A stretch of 32,590 nucleotides of DNA from Bacillus sp. V3B (GTDB taxonomy: Bacteria; Bacillota; Bacilli; Bacillales; Cytobacillaceae), in NCBI RefSeq assembly GCF_024494465.1, contig NZ_JAETXM010000034.1:1-32590 (forward strand), in the 5' to 3' direction. The notes below the pieces were generated by a model that was given only the letters and a program-made list of their open reading frames with translations, was not told the DNA's origin and made no database searches. Below, piece after piece: positions 14,979 through 21,698 of the stretch (its first letter is position 1; every line of letters starts with the position of its first letter). Both the position numbers and the translations under genes were made by a program.

Positions 14979-15992
14979 GTGCATTTTTTTATAAGAATGG
15001 GATTACAACTAATAAAGATGAGTAATCTGACACTATTTCTCTCTACCGCTATTTTTGTTTTTCTGTGTACTTTTGTTGTTTATGGTCTAGAACCTGATAA
15101 CTTTGAAAGTCTGTTAAATTCTTTCTACTTTGTTATGACAACCTTTACGACCGTTGGTTATGGGGATTATTCACCGGTCACTGTTGCAGGAAAACTATTT
15201 ACCGTTCTTATGTATTTGATTGGAATCGGTCTATTAGGTGTTGTGATCGGGAAAATCATTGATGCATTTACAATCTATAGACGGAAAAGGGAGGAAGGCA
15301 AAGTGACCTATACAAAAGAAAGTCACATTATTATTATCGGTTGGGGAAAGAAAACAGAATCTGCTGTAAAAGAAATTCTGAATTCCAATTTTTCTGTTGA
15401 AATTGTGATTATTGATACGTTACCCAAATCACCAATTGATTTAGCTCTTAATAGAGTTCACTATATTCAAGGTGATGCATCGGAAGAAGAAACCTTTCAT
15501 AAAGCCAATATTACGAAAGCAAAGTCCGTGATTATCTTTTCGGATGACAGTATCCAAGACCCATCCTTACGTGATGCGAAAACGTTAACAGTTGCGATCA
15601 TCGTAGAGCGATTAGCACCCATTGTCCATACAACAGTCGAAATTTTAACAGAAAAAAACATTTCGAATTTTTCACATGTAAAAGTAGATGAATTTATTTT
15701 ATCGCAAGAAACGATTTCTAGATTGGCTGTCCGTTCTGCTATGTATAAAGGGATAAGTAAAGTCTATTCTCAGTTAATCAGTCGGCAACATGGAGAAGAT
15801 CTATACAAAATTTCAAAAAGGGAACAATGGATAACTTACCAAGATGCATTTAAAGACTTGTTAGAGAAGGGCGCAACACTCATTGCTGACCGTGATCAAT
15901 TAGATATTAACCGGCGATTAGATGAAAAAATACCACATGAAGCGGAATTGTATGTGATTTGTAATAATGAAACCTATCAAAAAATCATGTAA
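14979..15992 (+). CDS. Two-helix potassium channel with TrkA-N domain (YugO/MthK-like)
   Basis: A ~337-residue K+ channel. The first helix (about 10-35) is followed by a pore helix and the selectivity filter TTVGYGD, then the second helix (FTVLMYLIGIGLLGVVIGKIIDAF). The cytoplasmic RCK region starts HIIIIGWGKKTESAVKEIL, the Rossmann G-x-G segment (here GWGKKT), with the acidic ligand residue in VIIDTLPKS and a second lobe to the end. This matches B. subtilis YugO, a channel used in membrane-potential signalling in biofilms. A GTG at 14970 touches the AAGGGAG ribosome site; the GTG nine bases later has proper spacing and is taken as the start. It is monocistronic. Confidence 0.88.
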   Translation: MHFFIRMGLQLIKMSNLTLFLSTAIFVFLCTFVVYGLEPDNFESLLNSFYFVMTTFTTVGYGDYSPVTVAGKLFTVLMYLIGIGLLGVVIGKIIDAFTIYRRKREEGKVTYTKESHIIIIGWGKKTESAVKEILNSNFSVEIVIIDTLPKSPIDLALNRVHYIQGDASEEETFHKANITKAKSVIIFSDDSIQDPSLRDAKTLTVAIIVERLAPIVHTTVEILTEKNISNFSHVKVDEFILSQETISRLAVRSAMYKGISKVYSQLISRQHGEDLYKISKREQWITYQDAFKDLLEKGATLIADRDQLDINRRLDEKIPHEAELYVICNNETYQKIM

Positions 15993-15993
15993 T

Positions 15994-16023
15994 AAGGTGC
16001 CCGGTACCATCCAGAAAAATGGT
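15994..16023 (+). repeat. Dispersed palindromic repeat, copy 10
   Basis: GGTGCCCGGTACC (15996-16008) followed by ATCCAGAAAAATGGTGAT, beginning three bases after the channel gene stop, in the same AATAAGGTGCC context as copy 1. A further decayed flank, GGTACTATCCAGACTATA, lies at 16079-16096. Confidence 0.7.
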
Positions 16024-16026
16024 GAT

Positions 16027-16071
16027 TACTGAAGGGTCCGTGTGGCTGCATAGCTACCGGACCCTTCAGTA
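16027..16071 (+). terminator. Terminator-like hairpin after the potassium channel gene
   Basis: TACTGAAGGGTCCG / CGGACCCTTCAGTA, a perfect 14-bp stem around a 17-base loop. There is no strong T-run after it, so termination may be weak. Confidence 0.5.
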
Positions 16072-16123
16072 TCGTAATAGGTACTATCCAGACTATATAA
16101 ATTCAACTTGTTAAATTGACATA

Positions 16124-16208
16124 AGAAACGGTTGGTCACCCTGCTTGAGCACGCCTTTATGTACGTAGTAATAACAGCGAAGTGAAAGGAGGTTGACTGG
16201 CCGTTTCT
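16124..16208. repeat. 85-base imperfect inverted repeat
   Basis: AGAAACGG (16124-16131) pairs with CCGTTTCT (16201-16208), and the stem continues inward through G-U pairs and GTCA/TGAC for about 18 bp. The loop contains GTGAAAGGAGGTTGAC, a near-perfect anti-16S sequence with no good start codon behind it. It looks like a decayed mobile palindrome or structured RNA; only one copy is in the window. Confidence 0.4.
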
Positions 16209-16416
16209 ATACCATGTCGAAACATTAAGCTGGACTTATATAATAGGAATACTTTCCTATTAAAATGTTTAAACTATAGTAGTATTCTGAAAATAAGAAC
16301 TGCTGGTGATATACAATCATTCCTTTTTAAAAGAAAATAAAGATATCACCTTTTAGAAAATAGTACTTGATGAAACGGTGATATCTGGATTGATTATATG
16401 AGGGCAGGTGTTCATT

Positions 16417-16587
16417 ATGATCTGTGAACTATCACATAGAGAACGGATAGAAGAGATTGAAGTAACAAGAAAAGATATGATTTTAGTTGGATCGGTATAT
16501 GGATTAACACACCCAGATACGATCAAACTAAGTCATCGGTTAGATGATCTATTAAATGACTTGTATAAAATAGAAACTAGAGAATAA
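16417..16587 (+). CDS. Spo0E-like aspartyl-phosphate phosphatase
   Basis: A 56-residue protein, MICELSHRERIEEIEVTRKD and onward, of the Spo0E/YisI/YnzD family. It has the helix-turn-helix hairpin of this family with the signature GLTHPDTIKLSHRLDDLLN, containing the S-x-x-x-D motif (S39, D43) that attacks the phosphoryl group of Spo0A-P. Such proteins delay entry into sporulation. It is too short for a 60-codon cut-off and is easily missed. Upstream, GGTGATAT (16305-16312) and ATATCACC (16343-16350) form an inverted pair, with a third GGTGATAT at 16377. A TGTCGAA 0A-box-like heptamer lies at 16215 but is probably too far away. A terminator follows at 16691. Confidence 0.8.
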   Translation: MICELSHRERIEEIEVTRKDMILVGSVYGLTHPDTIKLSHRLDDLLNDLYKIETRE

Positions 16588-16690
16588 TGGTTTTTCTTGT
16601 TTGAGTAGAAAGCATGTGACATCATTTTTTCATGTGGGTACCGCCTCAATAATAGGCGATGGCGATAAATGGGATCTGATTGTTATACAC

Positions 16691-16728
16691 AAAGGCGCTT
16701 GTCAAGGACAGGCGTCTTTGTTGTTTTT
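16691..16728 (+). terminator. Intrinsic terminator after the Spo0E-like gene
   Basis: AAAGGCGCTTGTC / GACAGGCGTCTTT, 13 bp with two G-U pairs and a 3-base loop, then GTTGTTTTT. Its right arm is identical to that of the hairpin at 24149-24179. Confidence 0.7.
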
Positions 16729-16901
16729 ATTAATAGTAGAGGCTATGTTAAATAACTGTGTTGATGCTCCAATAGCCTTTGGTATACGTGTCCATTAAGT
16801 GATTCCTGCTGAATCAAACACATGGCCGCATACACTAAAGGCCATTTATCAACAATCATCCTTAACACAGCCTAATCATAAACGATTGTTACTGTGGAAT
16901 A

Positions 16902-16928
16902 TAAAAAATGTCCGGCAAAGTGCCGGAC
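16902..16928 (-). terminator. Minus-strand terminator beyond the dehydrogenase gene
   Basis: GTCCGGCA / TGCCGGAC (16910-16917 and 16921-16928) with a U-tract on the minus strand. It is the first good terminator met by transcripts leaving the dehydrogenase gene, about 310 bases past its stop. Confidence 0.55.
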
Positions 16929-17239
16929 TATAGTCTATTAAAAAAAGAGGGAAAGGGGACGCATGAAAAGTCCTTGCTTTTCATAGGTTGGTTCTATCCC
17001 ATGCCCATCAAGTTAAGAAAACAGATTAACTCCCGAATGATGAAATGAGCTTTTTTGTTACAAAGGATCCTGACATCAAACGGATCTCCTACAAATGAGG
17101 AATACCCCAAATAAATCAGAGAATAGAGGGTGATTTATTTGGGATATTATATTGACCACTCTTTAGATTATGACATAATTTGGTAAAGAGTGGGACTCTT
17201 CCTCACTGGATTCTTTTGGAGGCCATATACACAATTCAA
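16929..17239. other. Gene-free region downstream of the dehydrogenase gene
   Basis: No gene over 20 codons with support. CCCAAATAAATCA / TGATTTATTTGGG (17106-17118 and 17131-17143) is a perfect 13-bp stem with a 12-base loop and no U-tract. A short minus-strand stretch at about 17070-17090 repeats a few codons of the dehydrogenase (the VGDPFD segment), too short to call a relic. The 16729-16901 stretch before the terminator also holds nothing recognisable. Confidence 0.35.
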
Positions 17240-18706
17240 TTATAATTTAATACACACATTAGATAATTCTGAATAGAATTCAAAGCTATGTGCGCCGCCT
17301 TCTCGACCAATACCACTTTGCTTCAGTCCCCCAAATGGTGTACGAAGATCACGAAGGAACCATGTATTAACCCAAATAATTCCAACTTCTACTTCTTTTG
17401 CAAGGCGATGTGCACGGCGTAAATCATTTGTCCAAATGGATGCACTCAATCCATATTCTGTATCATTCACTTGATCAATCACTTCTTCTTCTGTGTCAAA
17501 CGGAATAACTGTTACAACAGGACCGAAGATTTCTTCTTTGACAACGCAGCACTTTCGAGTAAGTCCTGTGATAATAGCTGGCTCTAGATAATACCCTTTG
17601 TCCAACCCTTTAGGTCGAGCACCACCACATAGGATGTCTCCGCCTTCTTCTTTCGCTAAATCAATATAGCCGAGAACACGCTCATAGTGATCTTTACTGA
17701 CTAATGCACCTACTTTTGTTTTTGGATCAAACGGATCTCCAACGACCAGCTCTTTTGTTTTTGCTACGAACTTTTGAACAAACTCATCATATGCAGGGCG
17801 TTCTACATAGATTCGAGAACCACAAAGACAAACTTCCCCTTGGTTAATAAAACTTGATTTTAACGTTGTTTCAATTACTTCATCTAAATCAGAGTCAGCG
17901 AATATGATATTTGGATTCTTTCCGCCAAGCTCATAAGAAAGCTTTTTCAATGTTTTAGAAGCTGAAGCCATAATCGTTTGTCCAGTCAATGTTTCACCTG
18001 TAAACGTAATCGCATCAACATCTTTATGCTCAGTAAGCGCTGTACCTACTACACCGCCGGAGCCATTTACGATATTGACTACACCGTCTGGAACGCCAGC
18101 TTCCTTACAAATTCCCCCAATCAATGTTGCCGTTGTCGGCGTTACACTTGCTGGCTTGATAACAACCGTATTACCGGCTGCAAGAGCTGGTGCAAGTTTC
18201 CAAGTCATGAGTAATAAAGGTAGGTTCCAAGGGCTGATGATCCCAACAACGCCAACAGGACGACGAACGGCATAGTTTATGGCTACATCATCGGTTTCAT
18301 ATGCTTCTGTTCCCATTGAACGCATATAATCGGCAAAGAAATGAAAGTTAAATGCAGATCTTGGAATATCAATACTGTTTGATAACCAAATGGGTTTTCC
18401 TGTATCTAACGATTCAAGTTGCGCAAGCTCATCTTGTCTTTCTAATATCAGATCTCCAATTTTACGAATAACCGCAATTCTTTGATCCAGTGTCATCTTT
18501 TTCCAAGGGCCTTTTAACGCGCTTTTAGCAGCGGCTACTGCCGCATCTACTTCTTCTTGTCCACCTTGTGAAATGGAGCTAATCACTTCCTCTGTTGCTG
18601 GGTTAATATTTTCTTTTACCTTCCCTGAACGTGAAGGAACATATTCCCCGTTAATAAACTGTAAACTATCAACTGATTTTACTGCATTTCCTGCTTGTGC
18701 ACTCAT
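17240..18706 (-). CDS. 2-hydroxymuconic semialdehyde dehydrogenase-type aldehyde dehydrogenase
   Basis: A 488-residue NAD-dependent aldehyde dehydrogenase. Order of marks: FINGEYVPS at the N-terminus, SPWNLPLLLMTWKLAPALAA (catalytic Asn161), KPASVTPTTA (cofactor Lys), ITFTGETLTGQ (Rossmann turn), YELGGKNPNII (general-base Glu259) and QGEVCLCGSR (nucleophile Cys293), then EEIFGPVVTV. The C-terminal segment WVNTWFLRDLRTPFGGLKQSGIGREGG is characteristic of the hydroxymuconic/aminomuconic semialdehyde group, so the likely reaction is oxidation of the product of catechol 2,3-dioxygenase. That fits the dioxygenase gene at 8649 and the shared 43-bp upstream element. Ribosome site AGGAGG eight bases before the ATG. 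It is monocistronic; the later meta-pathway enzymes are not in the window. Confidence 0.87.
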   Translation of the reverse strand: MSAQAGNAVKSVDSLQFINGEYVPSRSGKVKENINPATEEVISSISQGGQEEVDAAVAAAKSALKGPWKKMTLDQRIAVIRKIGDLILERQDELAQLESLDTGKPIWLSNSIDIPRSAFNFHFFADYMRSMGTEAYETDDVAINYAVRRPVGVVGIISPWNLPLLLMTWKLAPALAAGNTVVIKPASVTPTTATLIGGICKEAGVPDGVVNIVNGSGGVVGTALTEHKDVDAITFTGETLTGQTIMASASKTLKKLSYELGGKNPNIIFADSDLDEVIETTLKSSFINQGEVCLCGSRIYVERPAYDEFVQKFVAKTKELVVGDPFDPKTKVGALVSKDHYERVLGYIDLAKEEGGDILCGGARPKGLDKGYYLEPAIITGLTRKCCVVKEEIFGPVVTVIPFDTEEEVIDQVNDTEYGLSASIWTNDLRRAHRLAKEVEVGIIWVNTWFLRDLRTPFGGLKQSGIGREGGAHSFEFYSELSNVCIKL

Positions 18707-18885
18707 ATAAAGATCCTCCTAATATTTTCTAAATCAACCAACCTTATGACTTGGTTGGGCAATTATTCGTTCGATCCTTAGTGTGACCACTTTTCTTGGA
18801 GACTATTAGGGGTATAATCAGGAAAATGCGGATTTACAAAGATACGCATTTTGATACAAGCCTTGTGAGACATTATGAAGTCTGT

Positions 18886-18928
18886 GTCATTTTAGAAGAT
18901 ATTTTGTACTTATTTTAAGTGTTATTTT
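18886..18928 (-). promoter_or_regulatory. 43-bp phased direct-repeat element upstream of the dehydrogenase gene
   Basis: On the minus strand, AAAATAAC, AAAATAAG, AAAATATC and AAAATGAC start at 18928, 18916, 18905 and 18893 (spacing 12, 11, 12). It is identical at 40 of 43 bases to the element at 8466-8508; the three differences fall in the linkers, none in the four octamers. It lies 180 bases before the dehydrogenase ATG and points toward that gene. It also lies between this gene and bluB, so it could in principle affect both. Confidence 0.65.
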
Positions 18929-18943
18929 GCACATCCGACTTTA

Positions 18944-18982
18944 AAACCCAGCTACCTTCACATAAGAAGATTAGCTGGGTTT
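18944..18982. terminator. Terminator-like hairpin in the dehydrogenase/bluB divergent gap
   Basis: AAACCCAGCTA / TAGCTGGGTTT, 11 bp, with an inner CTTC/GAAG pair. It follows no gene end; it may shield the divergent genes or be a relic of a lost gene. The remainder of the 18707-19154 gap shows CCAACC/GGTTGG at 18737-18757 and nothing else recognised. Confidence 0.45.
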
Positions 18983-19154
18983 CTTCATTAATCGGACCAG
19001 ATTGTGGTGCAACTCCTTTAAATAAAATTGGATATCTATGTTAAAGTTTAGAAGAGATTGTGAAGTTTTTAATTAGGTGTAACGAAGCAGAATAGCGAAA
19101 AATGATTTATATTTAAAATGGACGTTTTTAATAAAACAAAAGGAGAGAAATCTT

Positions 19155-19796
19155 ATGTTTTCTAATGAAGAAAGAGATTCTATTTATAAAGTTATTTATA
19201 ACAGGAGAGATATTCGAAGTTTTTTGTCAACTCCTATCCCAGAAAACACGATACATAAAATATTAAACGCAGCTCATCATGCACCTTCAGTAGGATTTAT
19301 GCAACCTTGGAACTTTATTTTAATTTCCTCTGACAAAGTTAAAGAAAAATTAGCTTGGGCAGCAGAAAAAGAAAGACAAGCATTAGCTATCCATTATGAT
19401 GGGGAAAAAGAAATGAAATTCCTTGATTTAAAAATTGAGGGCTTAAAAGAAGCTCCTATAACTATTTGTGTAACATGTGACCCTACAAGAGGAGGTTCCC
19501 ATGTATTAGGACGAAATTCAATTCCTGAAACAGATATTTTATCCACAGCCTGTGCTATTCAAAATATGTGGTTAGCATCTTGTGCTGAAGGATTAGCGAT
19601 GGGGTGGGTAAGTTTTTATAAAAAGAATGATATTCGAGATATTTTAGAGATACCACCACATATTGACCCTATCGCTCTTATATCTATTGGTTACACTGAT
19701 GACTACCCAGAAAAACCCATTTTAGAATTAGCTAATTGGGAAAAAAGGCGTTCTTTAGAACATCTTATTTTTGAAAATAAATGGGGAAGAAACTAA
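19155..19796 (+). CDS. bluB: 5,6-dimethylbenzimidazole synthase (BluB)
   Basis: A 213-residue nitroreductase-fold enzyme of the BluB type, which breaks down FMNH2 with O2 to make the lower ligand of vitamin B12. Visible marks: NRRDIRSF near the N-terminus (FMN phosphate Arg residues), HAPSVGFMQPWNFI, LKEAPITICVTCDPTRGG, GRNSIPETDILSTACAIQNMW (residues over the flavin that are specific to BluB) and GLAMGWVSFYKKNDIR. The length fits. It stands alone: no cobalamin gene and no cobalamin riboswitch is seen upstream, so the organism may remodel scavenged corrinoids. Ribosome site AAGGAGAG, ATG start. A strong terminator follows. Confidence 0.85.
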   Translation: MFSNEERDSIYKVIYNRRDIRSFLSTPIPENTIHKILNAAHHAPSVGFMQPWNFILISSDKVKEKLAWAAEKERQALAIHYDGEKEMKFLDLKIEGLKEAPITICVTCDPTRGGSHVLGRNSIPETDILSTACAIQNMWLASCAEGLAMGWVSFYKKNDIRDILEIPPHIDPIALISIGYTDDYPEKPILELANWEKRRSLEHLIFENKWGRN

Positions 19797-19871
19797 AGGT
19801 TTATTAAAGTAACAGACGCTATTGTTGAGGACCACAGGTAGAAAATGATCAAACTTTACTTCAAAGCTACA

Positions 19872-19922
19872 AGAGCCTGTATCTTCAATTACTTGGTAAT
19901 TGAAGATACAGGCTCTAATTTT
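19872..19922. terminator. Strong intrinsic terminator after bluB
   Basis: Perfect 21-bp arms (19872-19892, 19896-19916) with loop TTG, then AATTTT. The core is AGAGCCTGTATCTTCAATTA and its complement. Confidence 0.7.
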
Positions 19923-19947
19923 CAAACTCTATTTGTCGTTATATATA

Positions 19948-20234
19948 TTTAACTTCATTCAGCAAATGCTTTTTGTACCGAAAGCTTGCGACAGGTACAG
20001 AAGTCCTCCACTTCTGTAAGTGGGGGATGAATGCAAAAAGCTCTCTGATTCAGTGGGGGTTCAAACCCCGGCTGAATGAAGTTAAGCCTCCGGCGAGCCT
20101 TTCGATTTTTTAGAGGTCATTTATCGAGCGAGCTCGACGACGGACAGGACGTCCTAGTCAGGCGAAAGCCACAGGATGTGGCTTTCTGAAGCGTGATAAA
20201 AATCCGGGCGCAAATTCGGAGGGGCGAATTTGAT
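19948..20234 (+). repeat. 287-bp structured repeat, copy C
   Basis: Same edges, length and strand. Outer inverted pair at 19951-19963 / 20071-20083; terminal hairpin CAAATTCG (20211-20218) / CGAATTTG (20225-20232). Compared with B and D it has AGAGG for AAAGG opposite CCTTT, so an A-U pair becomes G-U and the stem survives, and it has GGAGGGG for GGCGGGG in the terminal loop. Left flank TATATA, right flank AATTTA. Confidence 0.9.
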
Positions 20235-20264
20235 AATTTAAATGACTTTATTATTTCCTTTCAC

Positions 20265-20399
20265 AACATACATTTTTAGATTGTACATCTGCCATCTATG
20301 TTCCAAAACTCGTGAGTTACTCAATATCTTGTCAGTAAAGGATTTTTAAGAAGTTAGCTCGTCTGAAAGTGTTCAGTAACTCATCTCTAAATGTATGTT
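20265..20399. other. Nested inverted repeats, possible structured element
   Basis: AACATACATTTTTAGA (20265-20280) pairs with TCTAAATGTATGTT (20386-20399), and inside it TGAGTTACT (20313-20321) pairs with AGTAACTCA (20375-20383). The arms are good, but the 32-base left-side interior loop is asymmetric. It lies beyond the stop of the alpha/beta hydrolase gene (minus strand). No coding capacity was seen in 20235-20524. Confidence 0.35.
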
Positions 20400-20524
20400 C
20401 AGTTAATAAACCAAAATCAAGTTTTATTACATCAAAGATGGTCTTAACGTATGTTTTTCACGAAATGTTGGAGGTACGCCATATAGTAGTAGGTGGCTGA
20501 TTGTGATATCATCGCCTGTGAAAT

Positions 20525-21295
20525 TTATGAATATCGACTAATAAATTGTGTAATGATTTCATTTAACCTATTTGCAGCTTTAGTAGGAATCCGATGGTTT
20601 ACCTTTTCAATAAACTTTAATTCATTCAATGGTAATTTCTCATGCAATTGCTTGGCATAACGATGAAATGGTTTATCCTTCTCACCATAGACTAGCATAA
20701 TTGGATGATTAATATTACCTAGTTGATCTGTACAATTATAGTGCAGACTATATCGGAAATACTGTTCGATATTTCTGGCGTCTCCTTTTCGTGCTTCCGT
20801 AAACAACTTTTTAAACAGCTTTTGTGTATTTGAATTGGTCTTTGACATAGACCATGCCAGTAAAGGGATAGCACCAACCTTCGCAAGTTTTATTCCTAAA
20901 GAAATTTTTTGCCTTAAATACATATCGTTTACATCAGAATATCCTCCAATTACGATCCCTCCTAATGCGTGCTCGGGAGAAGTCCGCAAAAATTCCAATA
21001 CGATAGAGCCTCCAGTAGAATAGCCGCAGATGAATGCTTTTTCAACTTCAAGGTGATCCAACAGAAGTTTGATATCTTCAACAATTAGTGGAAAGGTTAT
21101 TGGTTTGTTTGAATACTGACTCTTTCCGTGACCTCTAATATCAAAAGTAATCACTTGAAAATGGGAGGATAATTCTTCTACTTGGTACTCGAAATTAACG
21201 GAAGTGAGTACAGGAGGATGAATAAAAACAAGAGGAATTCCCTTTCCTTTAACTGTATAATACAGACTAATCCCGTCCACATTGAGAGTTGACAT
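20525..21295 (-). CDS. Alpha/beta hydrolase
   Basis: A 256-residue alpha/beta-hydrolase-fold protein. Oxyanion-hole segment PLVFIHPPVLTS (HP in place of the usual HG), then FDIRGHGKS, the nucleophile elbow GYSTGG (Ser), the acid in LVYGEKDKPFH (Asp) and the base in KVNHRIP (His). The cap region between residues 120 and 190 is helical. Substrate unknown; the fold includes esterases, meta-cleavage-product hydrolases and lactonases. A role in the aromatic pathway would be speculation, as it lies 2 kb from the dehydrogenase and lacks the shared 43-bp element. A GTG four codons upstream lies within the GAGGTG ribosome site; the ATG nine bases after it is chosen. Monocistronic. Confidence 0.85.
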   Translation of the reverse strand: MSTLNVDGISLYYTVKGKGIPLVFIHPPVLTSVNFEYQVEELSSHFQVITFDIRGHGKSQYSNKPITFPLIVEDIKLLLDHLEVEKAFICGYSTGGSIVLEFLRTSPEHALGGIVIGGYSDVNDMYLRQKISLGIKLAKVGAIPLLAWSMSKTNSNTQKLFKKLFTEARKGDARNIEQYFRYSLHYNCTDQLGNINHPIMLVYGEKDKPFHRYAKQLHEKLPLNELKFIEKVNHRIPTKAANRLNEIITQFISRYS

Positions 21296-21572
21296 CTGTT
21301 TAAACACCTCATTTTATCTGGAATTGTTTTTGATCCAACTATATAGGCAATACATTAAAAAAAGGTTACTTTTTTTTATGGGACCCAATTTTATTAGGAG
21401 TATTTTTTATATTGTTCTATTGTCAGATTTCAAATATACAAAGGAGCTCTAAATTTTGTACTAAAAATTAGTCCTAGACACCCGTTGTTTGGGAATATTG
21501 GGACCTTAGGAATGGTGCAATATACGAATGGGGGAACAATAATCTTTAATACCAGCTAAAAAAGGGGATTAT

Positions 21573-21604
21573 AAAAGGATTTTCGATTAGAAGATCCTTT
21601 TTGT
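21573..21604 (+). terminator. Terminator-like hairpin upstream of the GerAB-type gene
   Basis: AAAAGGATTTTC / GAAGATCCTTTT, 12 bp with one G-U pair and loop GATTA, ending in T residues. It follows no visible gene; 21296-21572 has no convincing coding sequence. It may isolate the sporulation promoter just downstream. Confidence 0.5.
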
Positions 21605-21638
21605 ACTGCTCATTCATCTATATCTACTTGTAGTTTAG

Positions 21639-21669
21639 TTAATAAATATAGGGAATTATTGGAATACTA
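21639..21669 (+). promoter_or_regulatory. Sigma-G-like promoter of the germination permease gene
   Basis: TTAATA (5 of 6 with TGAATA), an 18-base spacer and AATACTA (6 of 7 with CATACTA), the form recognised by the forespore sigma factor SigG of Bacillus. The start of transcription would be about 20 bases before the ATG. This fits a germination-receptor gene. Confidence 0.45.
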
Positions 21670-21698
21670 AATATTAACGAATAATGTTGGAGGCAATC

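Noticed and set aside
16215-16221. TGTCGAA 0A-box-like heptamer upstream of the Spo0E-like gene
   Set aside because: It is about 200 bases from the start codon and the same heptamer also occurs at about 30283 after helD, so chance is likely.
17070-17090. Minus-strand stretch echoing the VGDPFD codons of the dehydrogenase
   Set aside because: Only about 15 bases match; too short to separate a duplicated gene fragment from coincidence.
18929-19154. Cobalamin riboswitch upstream of bluB
   Set aside because: No B12-box-like GCCACTG motif is visible; the only strong structure is a simple hairpin at 18944-18982.
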